This document shows positions 1 through 9,281 of a stretch of DNA of 64,000 nucleotides, one piece after another; position 1 is the stretch's first letter; each line of letters opens with the position of its first letter. The notes beneath the pieces are model-generated. The model was given only the letters and a program-made list of their open reading frames with translations. It was not told the DNA's origin and searched no databases. Location: positions 1 to 64,000 of the forward strand of contig JABLXU010000027.1 of the NCBI GenBank assembly GCA_013177805.1, given 5' to 3'. The stretch comes from Candidatus Omnitrophota bacterium. Lineage in GTDB: Bacteria; Hinthialibacterota; Hinthialibacteria; Hinthialibacterales; Hinthialibacteraceae. Both the position numbers and the translations under genes were made by a program.

Positions 1-1550
1 GACAGCCATTCTTCCCGTTGTGCTTGGCCGAGGATGGGCAACATCGATTCCCCCAGGTCCAAAATCTGGTTATAGCGGTAAATCAAGGCGTTCAACAATA
101 AAAACAACGTAATAGCGGGTATGAAATACGCTGTCAGAATTGAGGCGGAACGGATGGATTGGATGAGAGAAAGGATCATAAATACGGAAGGAATGGTCAG
201 CAGAATCAGAGTGGAAAAGAAAAAGCGCCCGTCCGCGTTATCGGCTTCGATGAAAAAGAGCAAAGAGGAAAGCAGAGTATATCCCAACAGCCCCCAATAA
301 GCCGGCGTGAGTAATCGCTGACCCGTCTCCGTTCCCCGCCACCAATATGAAGTCAACCACCCCGCGATCCCGACCAGCACCAGGGCATTGCCTTCGATCA
401 GCAAATTCCCAATCCGGGAGAAGATATAGGGAATGATGTTCTGGGCGCTCTGAAAATACGAATCCGGTTGATGGCGGGAGATGAACTCATACGCTTCCTG
501 CGCGGGGGGAATATGCATACCAAATATCGAAGGGAATAGGGGATAAACGGGATTGCCGGTCCACAACGCGTTGGTAAGCAGCCAAGGTGACACCGGCAAA
601 ATCCCTCCCAGGAAGAGCAGACCGGGCCAGCGGGGCGAGCGGAACAATCCAATTTGCCAAAGAGATAGAGCAAGGAGAATCAAGTACCCGGGCAGGAATA
701 TCAGCCAGGAAACATATTTGGTCCCCATCGCCATCCCCGCGAAGAGGGAGGATAAGAACAAGAGCATGGGATTATTTTCCGCCTTTCGATCTTCCCAGAC
801 CAGGTAAAGCAGGTAGAGGGCGGAGACTTCCCAAAAGGAGCGGATCAAATCAATATACGACGAGGTGGCGATAAAGCCGAAAAGCGGAAGCGAGGCTACG
901 AAGAAAGCGGCCATCAACCCCGCCTCGTGGCTAAGAATTTTTTCCAGGAAGGATGCCGCAGCGAGGAGGCAAAGACAACCAAAAAGGAAGTGAATCAGTT
1001 TGGTCATGGAATCATCGCCGAATCCCAAGGCCAAACCATATAGAATTTCTCCGTTTTTGGGCATGTAGGTAAAAACATGCCAGGGAATTTCCACAATCTT
1101 TCCGTCCGCGAGATACAAGGTGGGAATGGTCAAATGGTAGTCGTATGGATCATGCCGGGTTTCAGGGGTCATGCCGTTCAGAAGATAAACAAGCAGCAAG
1201 ACTCCCAAACCGATGCGTAGAAACAGCGGATTGATGCTGGACTCGAACTCCGGCCGCATGCCCTCCTCATCCCATCGGGAAAAACAGGAAGCATACCATT
1301 TTCGCGCGGCCAGCATTCCCGCGGCCAGCCATATCAAAACAACGAGAACTAGAACCGGTCTCCGGTATAATCCGATAAGGCCAAGGATATCAAGCAAAAA
1401 GGTAAGAACTATCCAACCCACGGCGATCGAGCAGAAATAGGGCAGTCTCTTGGAAGTTGATCCCAAGACCCGTAAAATACGATCACCGATAAAACCGTTT
1501 CCCGCGGTCAGACTGAATCCCAAAGAAAGTAAGAGGATCAGGTTACTCAA
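1..1550 (-). CDS. GT-C-like membrane glycosyltransferase (C-terminus off the window)
   Basis: The reverse strand is open without a stop from 1550 to the left edge, giving at least 516 residues of a polytopic membrane protein. A loop after the first helices reads DPYDYHLTIP followed by LYLADGKI, and later NPVYPLF. This pattern is typical of GT39/GT83-like (GT-C fold) proteins, in which an acidic residue in the first large loop acts in transfer of a sugar from a lipid-phosphate donor. The protein would sit in the inner membrane and glycosylate lipid or protein on the outer face; the substrate cannot be read. The start is a TTG immediately after an in-frame TAA at 1551-1553; its Shine-Dalgarno is weak, so the exact start is uncertain. 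It is divergent from the radical SAM gene next to it. Confidence 0.72.
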   Translation of the reverse strand, partial: MSNLILLLSLGFSLTAGNGFIGDRILRVLGSTSKRLPYFCSIAVGWIVLTFLLDILGLIGLYRRPVLVLVVLIWLAAGMLAARKWYASCFSRWDEEGMRPEFESSINPLFLRIGLGVLLLVYLLNGMTPETRHDPYDYHLTIPTLYLADGKIVEIPWHVFTYMPKNGEILYGLALGFGDDSMTKLIHFLFGCLCLLAAASFLEKILSHEAGLMAAFFVASLPLFGFIATSSYIDLIRSFWEVSALYLLYLVWEDRKAENNPMLLFLSSLFAGMAMGTKYVSWLIFLPGYLILLALSLWQIGLFRSPRWPGLLFLGGILPVSPWLLTNALWTGNPVYPLFPSIFGMHIPPAQEAYEFISRHQPDSYFQSAQNIIPYIFSRIGNLLIEGNALVLVGIAGWLTSYWWRGTETGQRLLTPAYWGLLGYTLLSSLLFFIEADNADGRFFFSTLILLTIPSVFMILSLIQSIRSASILTAYFIPAITLFLLLNALIYRYNQILDLGESMLPILGQAQREEWL

Positions 1551-1626
1551 TTACGTACTTACCCAAACCGGCGAAGGTTGTGACGAGACCGATATGGTTT
1601 ATCCCGGGAAAAGAGGAACACCAGTT

Positions 1627-3117
1627 GTGCATGTCACATTTCTATTTGACAATAGCATTCTTGACCATCAACCTCTAGGCGCGTCGTATATTTCGGCGGT
1701 GCTGAAAGAGGCCGGCCATGCCGTATCCGTGATCAATGTCGACAAGGTCCCGGATTGTGCCGAACAGGTGAAGCAATTGAATCCCGGCCTCGTCGCGTAT
1801 TCGATCTCTTCCAGTTCAGCGGCCCGTTTTTTTGAAATCAACCGCGCCATCAAGAAAAAGCATGATTGTTTTTCGCTTTTCGGAGGCCCGCATGCCATAT
1901 TTTTCCCCCAAACCATCGAAGAAGAAGGCATCGATGCCATCTGTACGGGCGAAGGCGAATATCCCACCCTGGAATTGGTGACCGCCCTCGAGGAAGGCCG
2001 GGATTTTACTCGGATTTCCAGCCTATCCTTCAAGATAAATGGGAAAATTATCCGGAATCCCAACCGGCCTTTCATCCCCAAAAGCGAATTGAACCATTTG
2101 CCGTTCCCCGACCGGGAATTGATCCGCGGCCAGGAGGTTTGGAAACACCGGACCGGGTATGTCATGGCGGGACGGGGATGCCCCTATGATTGCTCCTACT
2201 GTTTCAATCACGCCTCCCGGGATTCGCAACCCGGCCGCTGGACCCGTCAGCGCAGCGTAGAGAACGTGTTGGCCGAATTGCGCTGGCTGAAGGAGAAATA
2301 CAAGGTCATCTACATCGCCTTTCAGGACGATACGTTCATACTGAACCGGCGGTGGTTGCGGGAGTTTTTGCCGCGGTATGGGAAAGAAATCGGCCTGCCC
2401 TTCATCTGCAATGTCCGTTGCGACCTGACGGATGAAGAAGAAGTGCAGTTGCTGGCGGAAGCAGGATGCATCCGGGTGGCCACGGGCATTGAGAACGGCG
2501 ACGACACCCTGCGGAAAACCATCCTGGCTAAGAACATCACCTCCGAGCAGATTCAAAAAGCGTGTGATTTGTATTACGCGCACGGGATTCAGGTAGTCGG
2601 GCAGAACATGTTCGGTGTGCCGGGCGAAACCGTGGATTCAGCCTTGGCGACCATCGAGTTAAATATCCGCTGCCGGACGCACATCAACACGTTTTCGTTT
2701 TTTGCCCCGTTCCCGGGAACCAAGCTGGGGGAACTTTGTAAAGAACAGTATGGCTTCAGCGGCGATTTAAGAGAATTACCGAAGGAATTTCAAGAAAAGC
2801 TCGCCCCCAGTATTCGTTTGGAAAATAAAGACCTCATTGAAAAAATCGGCCAGTGCGCGCACCTGTTCATGAGCTATCCCCGTGTGTTTTGGGTGACCAA
2901 ATGGTTGTTGAAACGCCTGCCCGGGAAATCCCTCAAAATCATGTATTTGGATTGGCTTTTGCGGATACGGAACGATCTGATGCGATGGGAAATCGCAGGC
3001 CTGCCTTCTTTGTGGCACCAACCCCGTTTTGTCCGGGAGGCCATCCAATCCCCCCTGCCCGAGATCCCCATTCAGCCAGTCGCCCGCGAAACCGGGCCTT
3101 ATCAACTAGGTGGATGA
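1627..3117 (+). CDS. B12-binding domain radical SAM protein
   Basis: The 496-residue protein has an N-terminal cobalamin-binding-like Rossmann domain (about 1-130, with the QPLGASYIS opening seen in this family) followed by a radical SAM barrel. The cluster-binding cysteines are C185, C189 and C192 in GRGCPYDCSYC. Such enzymes use a 4Fe-4S cluster and SAM to generate a 5'-deoxyadenosyl radical; many members are methyltransferases or act on lipids, hopanoids or secondary metabolites. The substrate cannot be deduced. The frame is open back to 1450, but a GTG at 1627 sits about 9 bases after AAGAGGA and gives the normal family N-terminus; an ATG at 1594 is the alternative. No obvious partner gene follows. 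Confidence 0.85.
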   Translation: MHVTFLFDNSILDHQPLGASYISAVLKEAGHAVSVINVDKVPDCAEQVKQLNPGLVAYSISSSSAARFFEINRAIKKKHDCFSLFGGPHAIFFPQTIEEEGIDAICTGEGEYPTLELVTALEEGRDFTRISSLSFKINGKIIRNPNRPFIPKSELNHLPFPDRELIRGQEVWKHRTGYVMAGRGCPYDCSYCFNHASRDSQPGRWTRQRSVENVLAELRWLKEKYKVIYIAFQDDTFILNRRWLREFLPRYGKEIGLPFICNVRCDLTDEEEVQLLAEAGCIRVATGIENGDDTLRKTILAKNITSEQIQKACDLYYAHGIQVVGQNMFGVPGETVDSALATIELNIRCRTHINTFSFFAPFPGTKLGELCKEQYGFSGDLRELPKEFQEKLAPSIRLENKDLIEKIGQCAHLFMSYPRVFWVTKWLLKRLPGKSLKIMYLDWLLRIRNDLMRWEIAGLPSLWHQPRFVREAIQSPLPEIPIQPVARETGPYQLGG

Positions 3118-3439
3118 AACCCGGGGGAGAATCCTACAACGAGACCGGATTTTTCCGGGATCTTTCCGGTATCATTCTCCGCGCCCTCGGTACCGGGGCA
3201 GGGATGTCCGCTCTTTCCCTAATCCTCTCCCCGGGAGAGTGGTTCGTTTCGAGCCCCGATTCAACATCGTGAAACAAGTCCGCACTCGCCGGATACACCA
3301 GAAATCAGCGGTCCCCCTCACAATCCTAGCCGGATGACTTATGATGGATCTGGCATTCTGGTCTCCGGGTGACCGTGGATCCCCCCAAGTGGAAATTTCC
3401 GGCTTTGCGGCAAAAGAAAATCCAGCGAGGAGGGCCATC
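3118..3439. other. Non-coding gap with one palindromic repeat
   Basis: I see no credible gene here. The gap holds a CTCTCCC/GGGAGAG palindrome at 3225-3239 and the Shine-Dalgarno sequence GAGGAG (3427-3432) of the downstream esterase gene. Confidence 0.5.
3221..3241. repeat. REP-like palindrome, copy 1
   Basis: Arms CTCTCCC (3225-3231) and GGGAGAG (3233-3239) are perfectly complementary with one base between them. This is one of the clearest members of the dispersed family in the window. Confidence 0.5.
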
Positions 3440-4525
3440 TTGTCTTGCATACGAATAGTACTCCTTGTGTTTGTGGTAGCCGGATGGGGGCTGGCCTCCC
3501 AGGGGGATACGTTGTTCCTTCCCAGCGATGACAACGTGGTTTATCAAGGTCGATGGGACCGTACTCAGTCCGAATCCGCGATCACCGTGTATCCCGGAGC
3601 GGGATTCCGGGCCGGTTTTACAGGAAACCACTGTGTGTTGCGGTTTGATACGGCGCCCTACAGCGATAACCGCCCCCCGCAGGTATGGCTGCAAGTAGAC
3701 AACGGAGAATGGCAGGTAAGCGTGGTTCAATCCGAATTGCGCATACTCGCCGGGAACAGCGGATCGGAAGAACATTCCCTGGAATTAATCCTTAAGTCTT
3801 ACAATGTGGCGCGGCAACGGTGGACGCCTCCCCTGGAAGCGGTGGTCATTTTTCAGGGGATCTCTCTTCCGGAAGGGGAACGATTGAGGCCCGGCCGCCA
3901 CCCCACGGGACCCCGGGTGGAGGTGTTGGGCGACTCCATCACGGAGGGGCTGATTGTGTATCCAAATCAGAATAACGCGAATATAGAGGATATTTCAGAC
4001 GCCCGGGAATCCTATGCTTTCCGCGCGGCCCAGGAATGGGACGCCGACCTGCGGATTACGGCGTTCAGCGGGCAGGGGCTCCTGACCGGAGGAAACGGGG
4101 GCGTTCCGGAAGTGATCAATACCTTTGATTGGATCTACAAGGGAGTCCCCAGGGATTCTTGGCAAGCGGATTGGGTATTGATCAATCTGGGGACCAATGA
4201 TGCCTATTCCACGTCACGCACATTTCAGGGATTTTACGAATATTTGTTGAAAAGTGTTCGCGCGGCGTATCCTCAGGCCTTGATCTTCTGTTTGCGGCCT
4301 TTCAATGGCACCCAAAGCCAGGGCGTGGAAAACGCCGTGCACGCGATGCGCGGACAAGGAGATTCGGCTATTCATTATGTGGACACCACCGGCTGGCTGA
4401 ATCCATCGGACACAACGGACACTATTCATCCGTCCGTCGAAGGCCACACGAAGGCGGCGGAACGGTTAATCGAAGTCCTGCGGGATTATCATCCCACGGG
4501 AATCACCGATTATTGCTTCTATTGA
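3440..4525 (+). CDS. Secreted CE2-like SGNH esterase
   Basis: The predicted product (361 aa) starts with a hydrophobic signal peptide (about residues 5-22) and then a beta-sandwich segment containing the GRWD and YPGAGF signatures seen at the N-terminus of carbohydrate esterase family 2. The C-terminal SGNH hydrolase domain shows GDSIT (Ser166), GTND (Asn253) and D327-T-I-H330, a full catalytic set. CE2 enzymes remove acetyl groups from xylan, mannan and other polysaccharides, so an exported deacetylase is the best call. TTG at 3440 is chosen because GAGGAG lies 7 bases upstream and it places the signal peptide at the N-terminus; the frame is open further upstream to 3341. Confidence 0.8.
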   Translation: MSCIRIVLLVFVVAGWGLASQGDTLFLPSDDNVVYQGRWDRTQSESAITVYPGAGFRAGFTGNHCVLRFDTAPYSDNRPPQVWLQVDNGEWQVSVVQSELRILAGNSGSEEHSLELILKSYNVARQRWTPPLEAVVIFQGISLPEGERLRPGRHPTGPRVEVLGDSITEGLIVYPNQNNANIEDISDARESYAFRAAQEWDADLRITAFSGQGLLTGGNGGVPEVINTFDWIYKGVPRDSWQADWVLINLGTNDAYSTSRTFQGFYEYLLKSVRAAYPQALIFCLRPFNGTQSQGVENAVHAMRGQGDSAIHYVDTTGWLNPSDTTDTIHPSVEGHTKAAERLIEVLRDYHPTGITDYCFY

Positions 4526-4956
4526 TTTAAGAGTGGGTAAAGGGAAATGCGACCAGCCGGGATTATGAAGACGTGTTCCCTCCCCGCTGCGGGCCTCCAT
4601 GGTGTGTTCACCCCTCCACGTTCTCGCCGCATAATCCCGTTATGAGCGTCATGTCATTTTCCAGAGCTTGTCTTCCCAATCTCTGGCAAGGTGTTTACTA
4701 TCGATTAACATGAAAACAGGAAGGATTCATCCGGAAGTGCGCACCTAATAAGGTCTAATCGATTCCATTCACTCCGGGATGAGGACGGATACCACAGTCC
4801 GCCTCTGAAAAAAATACCTTCACCCTCGCCCTCTCCCAGAGGGCGCGGGAATTGTGGGGGTGGTTTTCATCGATCCTTTCGAAGAAATGAGAACCGGGAA
4901 TATGGAAAAAGTACGTGCAACCGGATGAGCCCTATTTCGTCCAAGGAGAAAAAGCA
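4526..4956. other. Non-coding gap with long-range inverted repeat
   Basis: No gene is evident. The gap contains 10-base inverted arms, CGGGATTATG at 4558-4567 and CATAATCCCG at 4630-4639, separated by about 60 bases, and a REP-like palindrome near 4829-4843. The function of the long-spaced arms is unknown. Confidence 0.4.
4829..4843. repeat. REP-like palindrome, copy 2
   Basis: CCCTC (4829-4833) pairs with GAGGG (4839-4843). It is preceded by the CACCCTCG string that also flanks other copies. Confidence 0.4.
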
Positions 4957-5832
4957 ATGAAAAAAATCCTTGTTTTTATTACCGCTTGCCTGATTCCCGC
5001 GGGAACAATGGCCCAGACGTGGGACATCGTATCCCATTTTGACGATTACGAAGCGGAGGGGTGGTATATCTATTTGGCTCCGCGGCTTGGGACGGAAGTC
5101 CGGCAAAACGCCGATGGGACGGTAACAGTTTCACGGTTAGGGGAGACCAGCCAGACCATCTACCTGACGCATGATGTCCAATGGATCGAACCCGAGGATA
5201 TCAGCAATGTGAAAACCTGGTCATTTACCTACGAAGTCCGCATCCGGGCGGATCAGATCGGCGGTCCGAACAGTGGCGATCCCGACGAGCACGGCGACCG
5301 GATTTCGTTTTACCCGTTGAAAAACCGCCCGGACGGCGGGGTGGATACTTTCTCCAACGGGCGGACCTGGTTGTGCAGTTTCGATCAGAACGCCATCGGC
5401 AGCCGCTATTTTCTCAACGCGTATCTGCCCATCTACCAGGCGGATTTCTCGCAATTCCGCGTGCTCACATTCGTTTGTTCCATCGACTATGATTTGTATG
5501 TGGAAAAAGTGGAAACCATGCCCGACGTCAATTTCGGCGAGGCCTTCGAAGGAGACAGTTGGCCGGAACGGGCGCTGGGGGACCACACGCCGTGGACGTT
5601 GTATGTCGATCGCGATTTTACGAAGCCCGCGTTGGAGAATATGCCGGGCAGCGGCTGGAACGGCTGGGGCAGCCCCGCCGTGGACGCGGACGGCATCATG
5701 CAGATCGGATTCCAGGGCAACACCCGGGGGCAATACACGATCGATTATTTCCGGACCGGCAACGGCGTCATCCTCGATCCCCAAGAACCCATGGGAGGAT
5801 CGACCCAGATCGCCAATTGGTCAGTGTATTAA
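4957..5832 (+). CDS. Secreted protein of unknown function
   Basis: The 291-residue product opens with a typical Sec signal peptide (KKILVFITACLIPAG, cleavage likely after TMAQ). The mature part is rich in aromatic and acidic residues and in short beta-prone strings such as DDYEAEGWYIYLAP and NTRGQYTIDYFRTGNG, suggestive of a concanavalin-like or jelly-roll carbohydrate-binding fold; that is inference from composition and not a domain match. The start is supported by AAGGAG eight bases upstream of the ATG. It follows the CE2-like esterase on the same strand after about 430 bases and may act on the same extracellular polymer, but no sequence evidence ties the two. Confidence 0.65.
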   Translation: MKKILVFITACLIPAGTMAQTWDIVSHFDDYEAEGWYIYLAPRLGTEVRQNADGTVTVSRLGETSQTIYLTHDVQWIEPEDISNVKTWSFTYEVRIRADQIGGPNSGDPDEHGDRISFYPLKNRPDGGVDTFSNGRTWLCSFDQNAIGSRYFLNAYLPIYQADFSQFRVLTFVCSIDYDLYVEKVETMPDVNFGEAFEGDSWPERALGDHTPWTLYVDRDFTKPALENMPGSGWNGWGSPAVDADGIMQIGFQGNTRGQYTIDYFRTGNGVILDPQEPMGGSTQIANWSVY

Positions 5833-5968
5833 CCGTTGCGATGGATTGCGCCGCGGTTTTCGTCTAGTCAACGGGATGGCCTCCCAGCAAAGAATGACAG
5901 GATTGCTCGCCTATCCCCAATGTCGATTCCGAATCCGCCAGTTATGGCACTCCTCACGTAAAAACAAT

Positions 5969-5999
5969 TCCCTTATCCTCTTCCCGAGGGAGAGGGAGA
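5969..5999. repeat. REP-like palindrome, copy 3
   Basis: CCTCTTCCC (5977-5985) faces GGGAGAGG (5988-5995) with one bulged base. It lies between convergent genes. Confidence 0.4.
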
Positions 6000-6102
6000 G
6001 AGGAGCGCTCTCTGCAACGCGCATACCACGGACCACGAATTAAGAAAGATCCGCATCCGGGCCAATCGGGATGGTTTTTCAACCCCGCGTGCCGTAGAAA
6101 GC

Positions 6103-7059
6103 CTATTCCGCCAAAATCCGGCTCGAAACCGTGGTCACCTGGTCCGTGATTTTTTGAGCCAATTCGAGGGCGCGAACACCATCCTGCCCGGTCACCAGGG
6201 GAGTTTTGTGATGCACCACGCAATCGATGAACGAATCGATTTCCAGGGCCAGCGGTTCGCGATTGGTCAAGACGGGATGCTCGTATTCGATATTTACCGC
6301 CCCGCCGGGCCCGTTGACCTTGCGGTAAATTTGCAGATCCGGCTTCAAGAGATCGAGGGAAAGATACGTGTCTTTCTGGAAAAACCGGATTTTCCGTTGC
6401 CGTTCAGGAGTCACGCGGCTGACGGTGACATTGGCGATGCAGCCGGACCGGAAACGAAGGCGGGCGTTGGCGATGTCTTCATGCGGAGTGAGAATGGGAA
6501 CGCCGGCGGCGTCGATGGATTCGATCTCCGACCGGACGAGGTTGAGAATCAGGTCCAGGTCGTGAATCATCAGATCGAGCACCACACCGATATCTTGGAC
6601 GCGGGGGGTGGGGGGTCCCAGACGGTGGGATTCAATGAAAAGCGGGGTTTGGAGGTGCCGGCCGAGTTCGATCACTGCGGGATTGAAGCGCTCGATATGG
6701 CCCACCTGGATGGGAACGTTGCAGCGGACGGCGGCTTCCACGAGGCGTTGGCCCTCTTCCACTGTCAAGGCGATGGGTTTCTCCACCAGAACAGGAATGC
6801 CGCGCTCGATCAGCCGGAGCGCCACCTCGGCATGGGACACGGTAGGCACCACCACGCTGGCAAGATCGGCCGGTTCGCGCAGGTCTTCGAGCGAGGCGAG
6901 GCCCAGACAATTCCAACGAGTGGATTGCTCGTGACGGGCCTGTTCGTCGATATCGATTACCGCCACCAACCGTACTTTTTCATGTTGGGCATAGACGCGG
7001 GCGTGATGCCGGCCCAACGCCCCCACCCCAACGACGACAGCGTTCAGCTTGTCAGCCAT
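6103..7059 (-). CDS. Gfo/Idh/MocA family oxidoreductase
   Basis: The 318-residue protein starts with a Rossmann NAD(P)-binding fold (VVVGVGALGRHHARVY, about 6-22) and contains the EKPIA motif whose lysine is catalytic in the family, followed by GHIERFNP and the C-terminal alpha/beta domain. Members oxidise or reduce sugars, inositols or sugar-nucleotides, and this shorter type with LxxIHDLD (MIHDLDLI) resembles enzymes of UDP-GlcNAc3NAc-type or lipid A sugar pathways; the substrate cannot be fixed. The ATG at 7059 has AAGGA nine bases upstream. The gene is divergent from the histidine kinase gene; the two starts are about 150 bases apart. Confidence 0.85.
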   Translation of the reverse strand: MADKLNAVVVGVGALGRHHARVYAQHEKVRLVAVIDIDEQARHEQSTRWNCLGLASLEDLREPADLASVVVPTVSHAEVALRLIERGIPVLVEKPIALTVEEGQRLVEAAVRCNVPIQVGHIERFNPAVIELGRHLQTPLFIESHRLGPPTPRVQDIGVVLDLMIHDLDLILNLVRSEIESIDAAGVPILTPHEDIANARLRFRSGCIANVTVSRVTPERQRKIRFFQKDTYLSLDLLKPDLQIYRKVNGPGGAVNIEYEHPVLTNREPLALEIDSFIDCVVHHKTPLVTGQDGVRALELAQKITDQVTTVSSRILAE

Positions 7060-7062
7060 GAT

Positions 7063-7092
7063 TTTAAGTCCTTGCGCGGGAAGTGGTACAAT
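7063..7092 (+). promoter_or_regulatory. Possible sigma70-type promoter for the kinase operon
   Basis: TTTAAG (7063-7068) and TACAAT (7087-7092) are spaced by 18 bases. The -10 box is good and the -35 box is weak. It overlaps the ribosome-binding region of the divergent oxidoreductase. Confidence 0.3.
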
Positions 7093-7210
7093 AGTAGCAG
7101 ACTTGATCCGCGTGCCTAAGCCGGGCGGGAGCGGAGCGTTGACTTTCCCGCGGTTTGCTTTCAAGCGGCGCGGCAAGGAACCCGACGAATGGTTTTTGAA
7201 AGTGAGGATC

Positions 7211-8443
7211 ATGAAACACGGATTTTTACGTCGTTTGCTGGACCGGGTGGAAAAAATCGACAAGGAGCAGATTGTCGATTACATGCGGGAAATCGCCCAG
7301 GAACGGGACCTGCTGGCCCTGATCTTTGAAAGCATGATCGAGGGCATGATGGTGATCGATTCCGAAGAAACGGTGCTTTACATCAACCAGTCGGCGCGGG
7401 ACATTCTCAACCTGGATGCCGGCGCCACCACTCCCGACCGGCCGTTGGAACGGGTGCTGGTCAATCCGCATCTGTTGGCAGTCTGCCGGGAGTGCATTCA
7501 AAGTCCAACCCCCATCTTGTCCCGCGAGTATCATCTGGATTTGCCCGAAGGCGAGCGGTTTTTGTATGTCAACATGATCCCCCTGAAAAACAAGACTCAG
7601 CGGGTCAGCTCGCTTTTTTTGTTCATGGACGTTACGGAGCAGAAGGCCCAGGAGAAAAAGTTGCGCGAGGCGGAGAAACTGGCGGCGCTGACCACGCTCA
7701 GCGCGGGGATGTCGCATGAAATCCGCAATCCGCTCAATTCGTTGTCCATTCATTTGCAGTTGCTGGAGCGGCAACTTAAGAAAAAAGGCGTGGACGACAA
7801 AGAAACCAGCGAAAACTTGGCAGTGATCACCAACGAAATCAAACGGCTGAACAACGTGATCGAAACCTTCCTCTCCGCCGTTCGGCCCACGCAGCCTCAA
7901 TTGCGACTCGTCAATCTTTACACTTTAATCACCGATACCTTGACCCTTATGGAGCCGGAATTCCGGCAGCATGGCATCCGCGTGGCGCTGCACGAAGAGG
8001 GCGAATGGCCTTACATCAAGGCGGATGAAGTCTTGATGAAGCAGGCCGTGATCAACATACTCCGCAACGCCATCGAGGCCATCATCCAACAGCAAGACGA
8101 GACCCGCGCGGCGCGGCCGGGAGAAGTCGTGATCAGCATGGTGCGGGACGGGGACACGGTGAATCTCATCTTTTCCGACAACGGGCGGGGGATTGACCGC
8201 GAAGATCTAAAGCATATATTCGAACCATATTTCACCACCAAGCCCAACGGCACGGGCCTGGGGTTAATGATTGTCGACCGGATCATCCGGGAGCATCAAG
8301 GCGCTTTGTCCGCGCATAGCGAACCCGGGCAAGGAACGCAGTTGGCGATCACCCTGCCCGTGGCGGCCGAAAGCCCCCGGTTGCTGGAACATGGATCCTC
8401 TCACCCCGATGGCACGGCCCCGGGTGTTTCCAGAATGGTGTAG
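7211..8443 (+). CDS. PAS-domain sensor histidine kinase (NtrB/AtoS type)
   Basis: The 410-residue protein has an N-terminal helix, a PAS domain (about 35-140, with MIEGMMVID and VLYINQSA), a HisKA dimerisation helix with phospho-acceptor His169 in SHEIRNPLN, and a C-terminal HATPase domain with N-box (NILRNAIEAI), G1 (SDNGRGI), F-box (FEPYFTT) and G2 (GTGLGL) motifs. No membrane segment is seen, so it should be cytoplasmic. It autophosphorylates on histidine and passes phosphate to a response regulator, none of which is encoded in the window. The ATG at 7211 follows GTGAGG; the frame is open further upstream. The SAM hydroxide adenosyltransferase gene follows six bases after its stop, implying one operon. 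Confidence 0.88.
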   Translation: MKHGFLRRLLDRVEKIDKEQIVDYMREIAQERDLLALIFESMIEGMMVIDSEETVLYINQSARDILNLDAGATTPDRPLERVLVNPHLLAVCRECIQSPTPILSREYHLDLPEGERFLYVNMIPLKNKTQRVSSLFLFMDVTEQKAQEKKLREAEKLAALTTLSAGMSHEIRNPLNSLSIHLQLLERQLKKKGVDDKETSENLAVITNEIKRLNNVIETFLSAVRPTQPQLRLVNLYTLITDTLTLMEPEFRQHGIRVALHEEGEWPYIKADEVLMKQAVINILRNAIEAIIQQQDETRAARPGEVVISMVRDGDTVNLIFSDNGRGIDREDLKHIFEPYFTTKPNGTGLGLMIVDRIIREHQGALSAHSEPGQGTQLAITLPVAAESPRLLEHGSSHPDGTAPGVSRMV

Positions 8444-8449
8444 TGGCTT

Positions 8450-9268
8450 ATGAACACGAGGCCCATCATTACCCTGATGACGGATTTCGGTAACACCGAT
8501 GGATTTGTGGGGGTCATGAAAGGTGTGATCGTCCGCCTCGCCCCCGCGGCCCGTCTCATTGACATCAGCCACGAGCTGCAGCCTTTCGCCATCGCCAGCG
8601 CCGCCTTTTTGAATGAGTGGTCCTTCCGCTATTTCCCGGAAGGCACGGTCCACCTGTGTGTGGTCGATCCCGGAGTAGGCACCAAGCGGCGGCCCCTCGT
8701 GGCCGCCATGGACGGCCACTATTTCGTGGCGCCGGATAACGGTTTGTTGATCCCCGCCCTGGACCAGGCGAAATCGGCCCGTGTCTTCGCCGCGACCCGT
8801 AAACAATATTGGCTCGAAACCGTCAGCAACACGTTCCACGGACGTGATATTTTTTCTCCCCTGGCCGCCCATTTGGCCAACGGGGTGGCGATCGAGGAGC
8901 TTGGGGAAGAAATCCACGACCCGGTCCGCCTGCCGCTCAAACCCCTGGCGGTGACCTATGACCGGATCGAGTGCCACATCTGCCATATCGACCGTTTCGG
9001 CAACCTGGTAACCGATCTGGATCAGCCCACGTTCGAGGCGTGGGCCTCGCGCAACGGCGTCCGCGCGGAAGAGGTGCTCATCCGGTTCCAACGGCACACA
9101 ATCCGGGGGATATCTCAAGCCTATGGAGAAAAAAAGCGGGGGGAATTTCTGGCCGTCTTTGACGGGTACGGCCGGTTGGAAATCGCGGCCACCGGCGGCC
9201 ACGCGGCCAGCATCACCGGATTGGGCATCACGGATACGATCCAGGTGCTCGCCGGGGGGATCGATTGA
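8450..9268 (+). CDS. SAM hydroxide adenosyltransferase (DUF62 family)
   Basis: The protein is 272 residues, the usual length. Family hallmarks are visible: TDFGNTDGFVGVMKG near the N-terminus, a VDPGVG motif, FVAPDNGLL, and FHGRDIFSP. Characterised members hydrolyse S-adenosylmethionine to adenosine and methionine using an activated water; halogenase relatives (fluorinase, chlorinase) share the fold, but a stand-alone housekeeping gene of this length is normally the hydrolase. The enzyme is cytoplasmic. It lies in an apparent operon between a histidine kinase and a glycosyltransferase, an association I cannot explain from known pathways. Confidence 0.88.
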   Translation: MNTRPIITLMTDFGNTDGFVGVMKGVIVRLAPAARLIDISHELQPFAIASAAFLNEWSFRYFPEGTVHLCVVDPGVGTKRRPLVAAMDGHYFVAPDNGLLIPALDQAKSARVFAATRKQYWLETVSNTFHGRDIFSPLAAHLANGVAIEELGEEIHDPVRLPLKPLAVTYDRIECHICHIDRFGNLVTDLDQPTFEAWASRNGVRAEEVLIRFQRHTIRGISQAYGEKKRGEFLAVFDGYGRLEIAATGGHAASITGLGITDTIQVLAGGID

Positions 9269-9281
9269 GAGGAACCGATAG

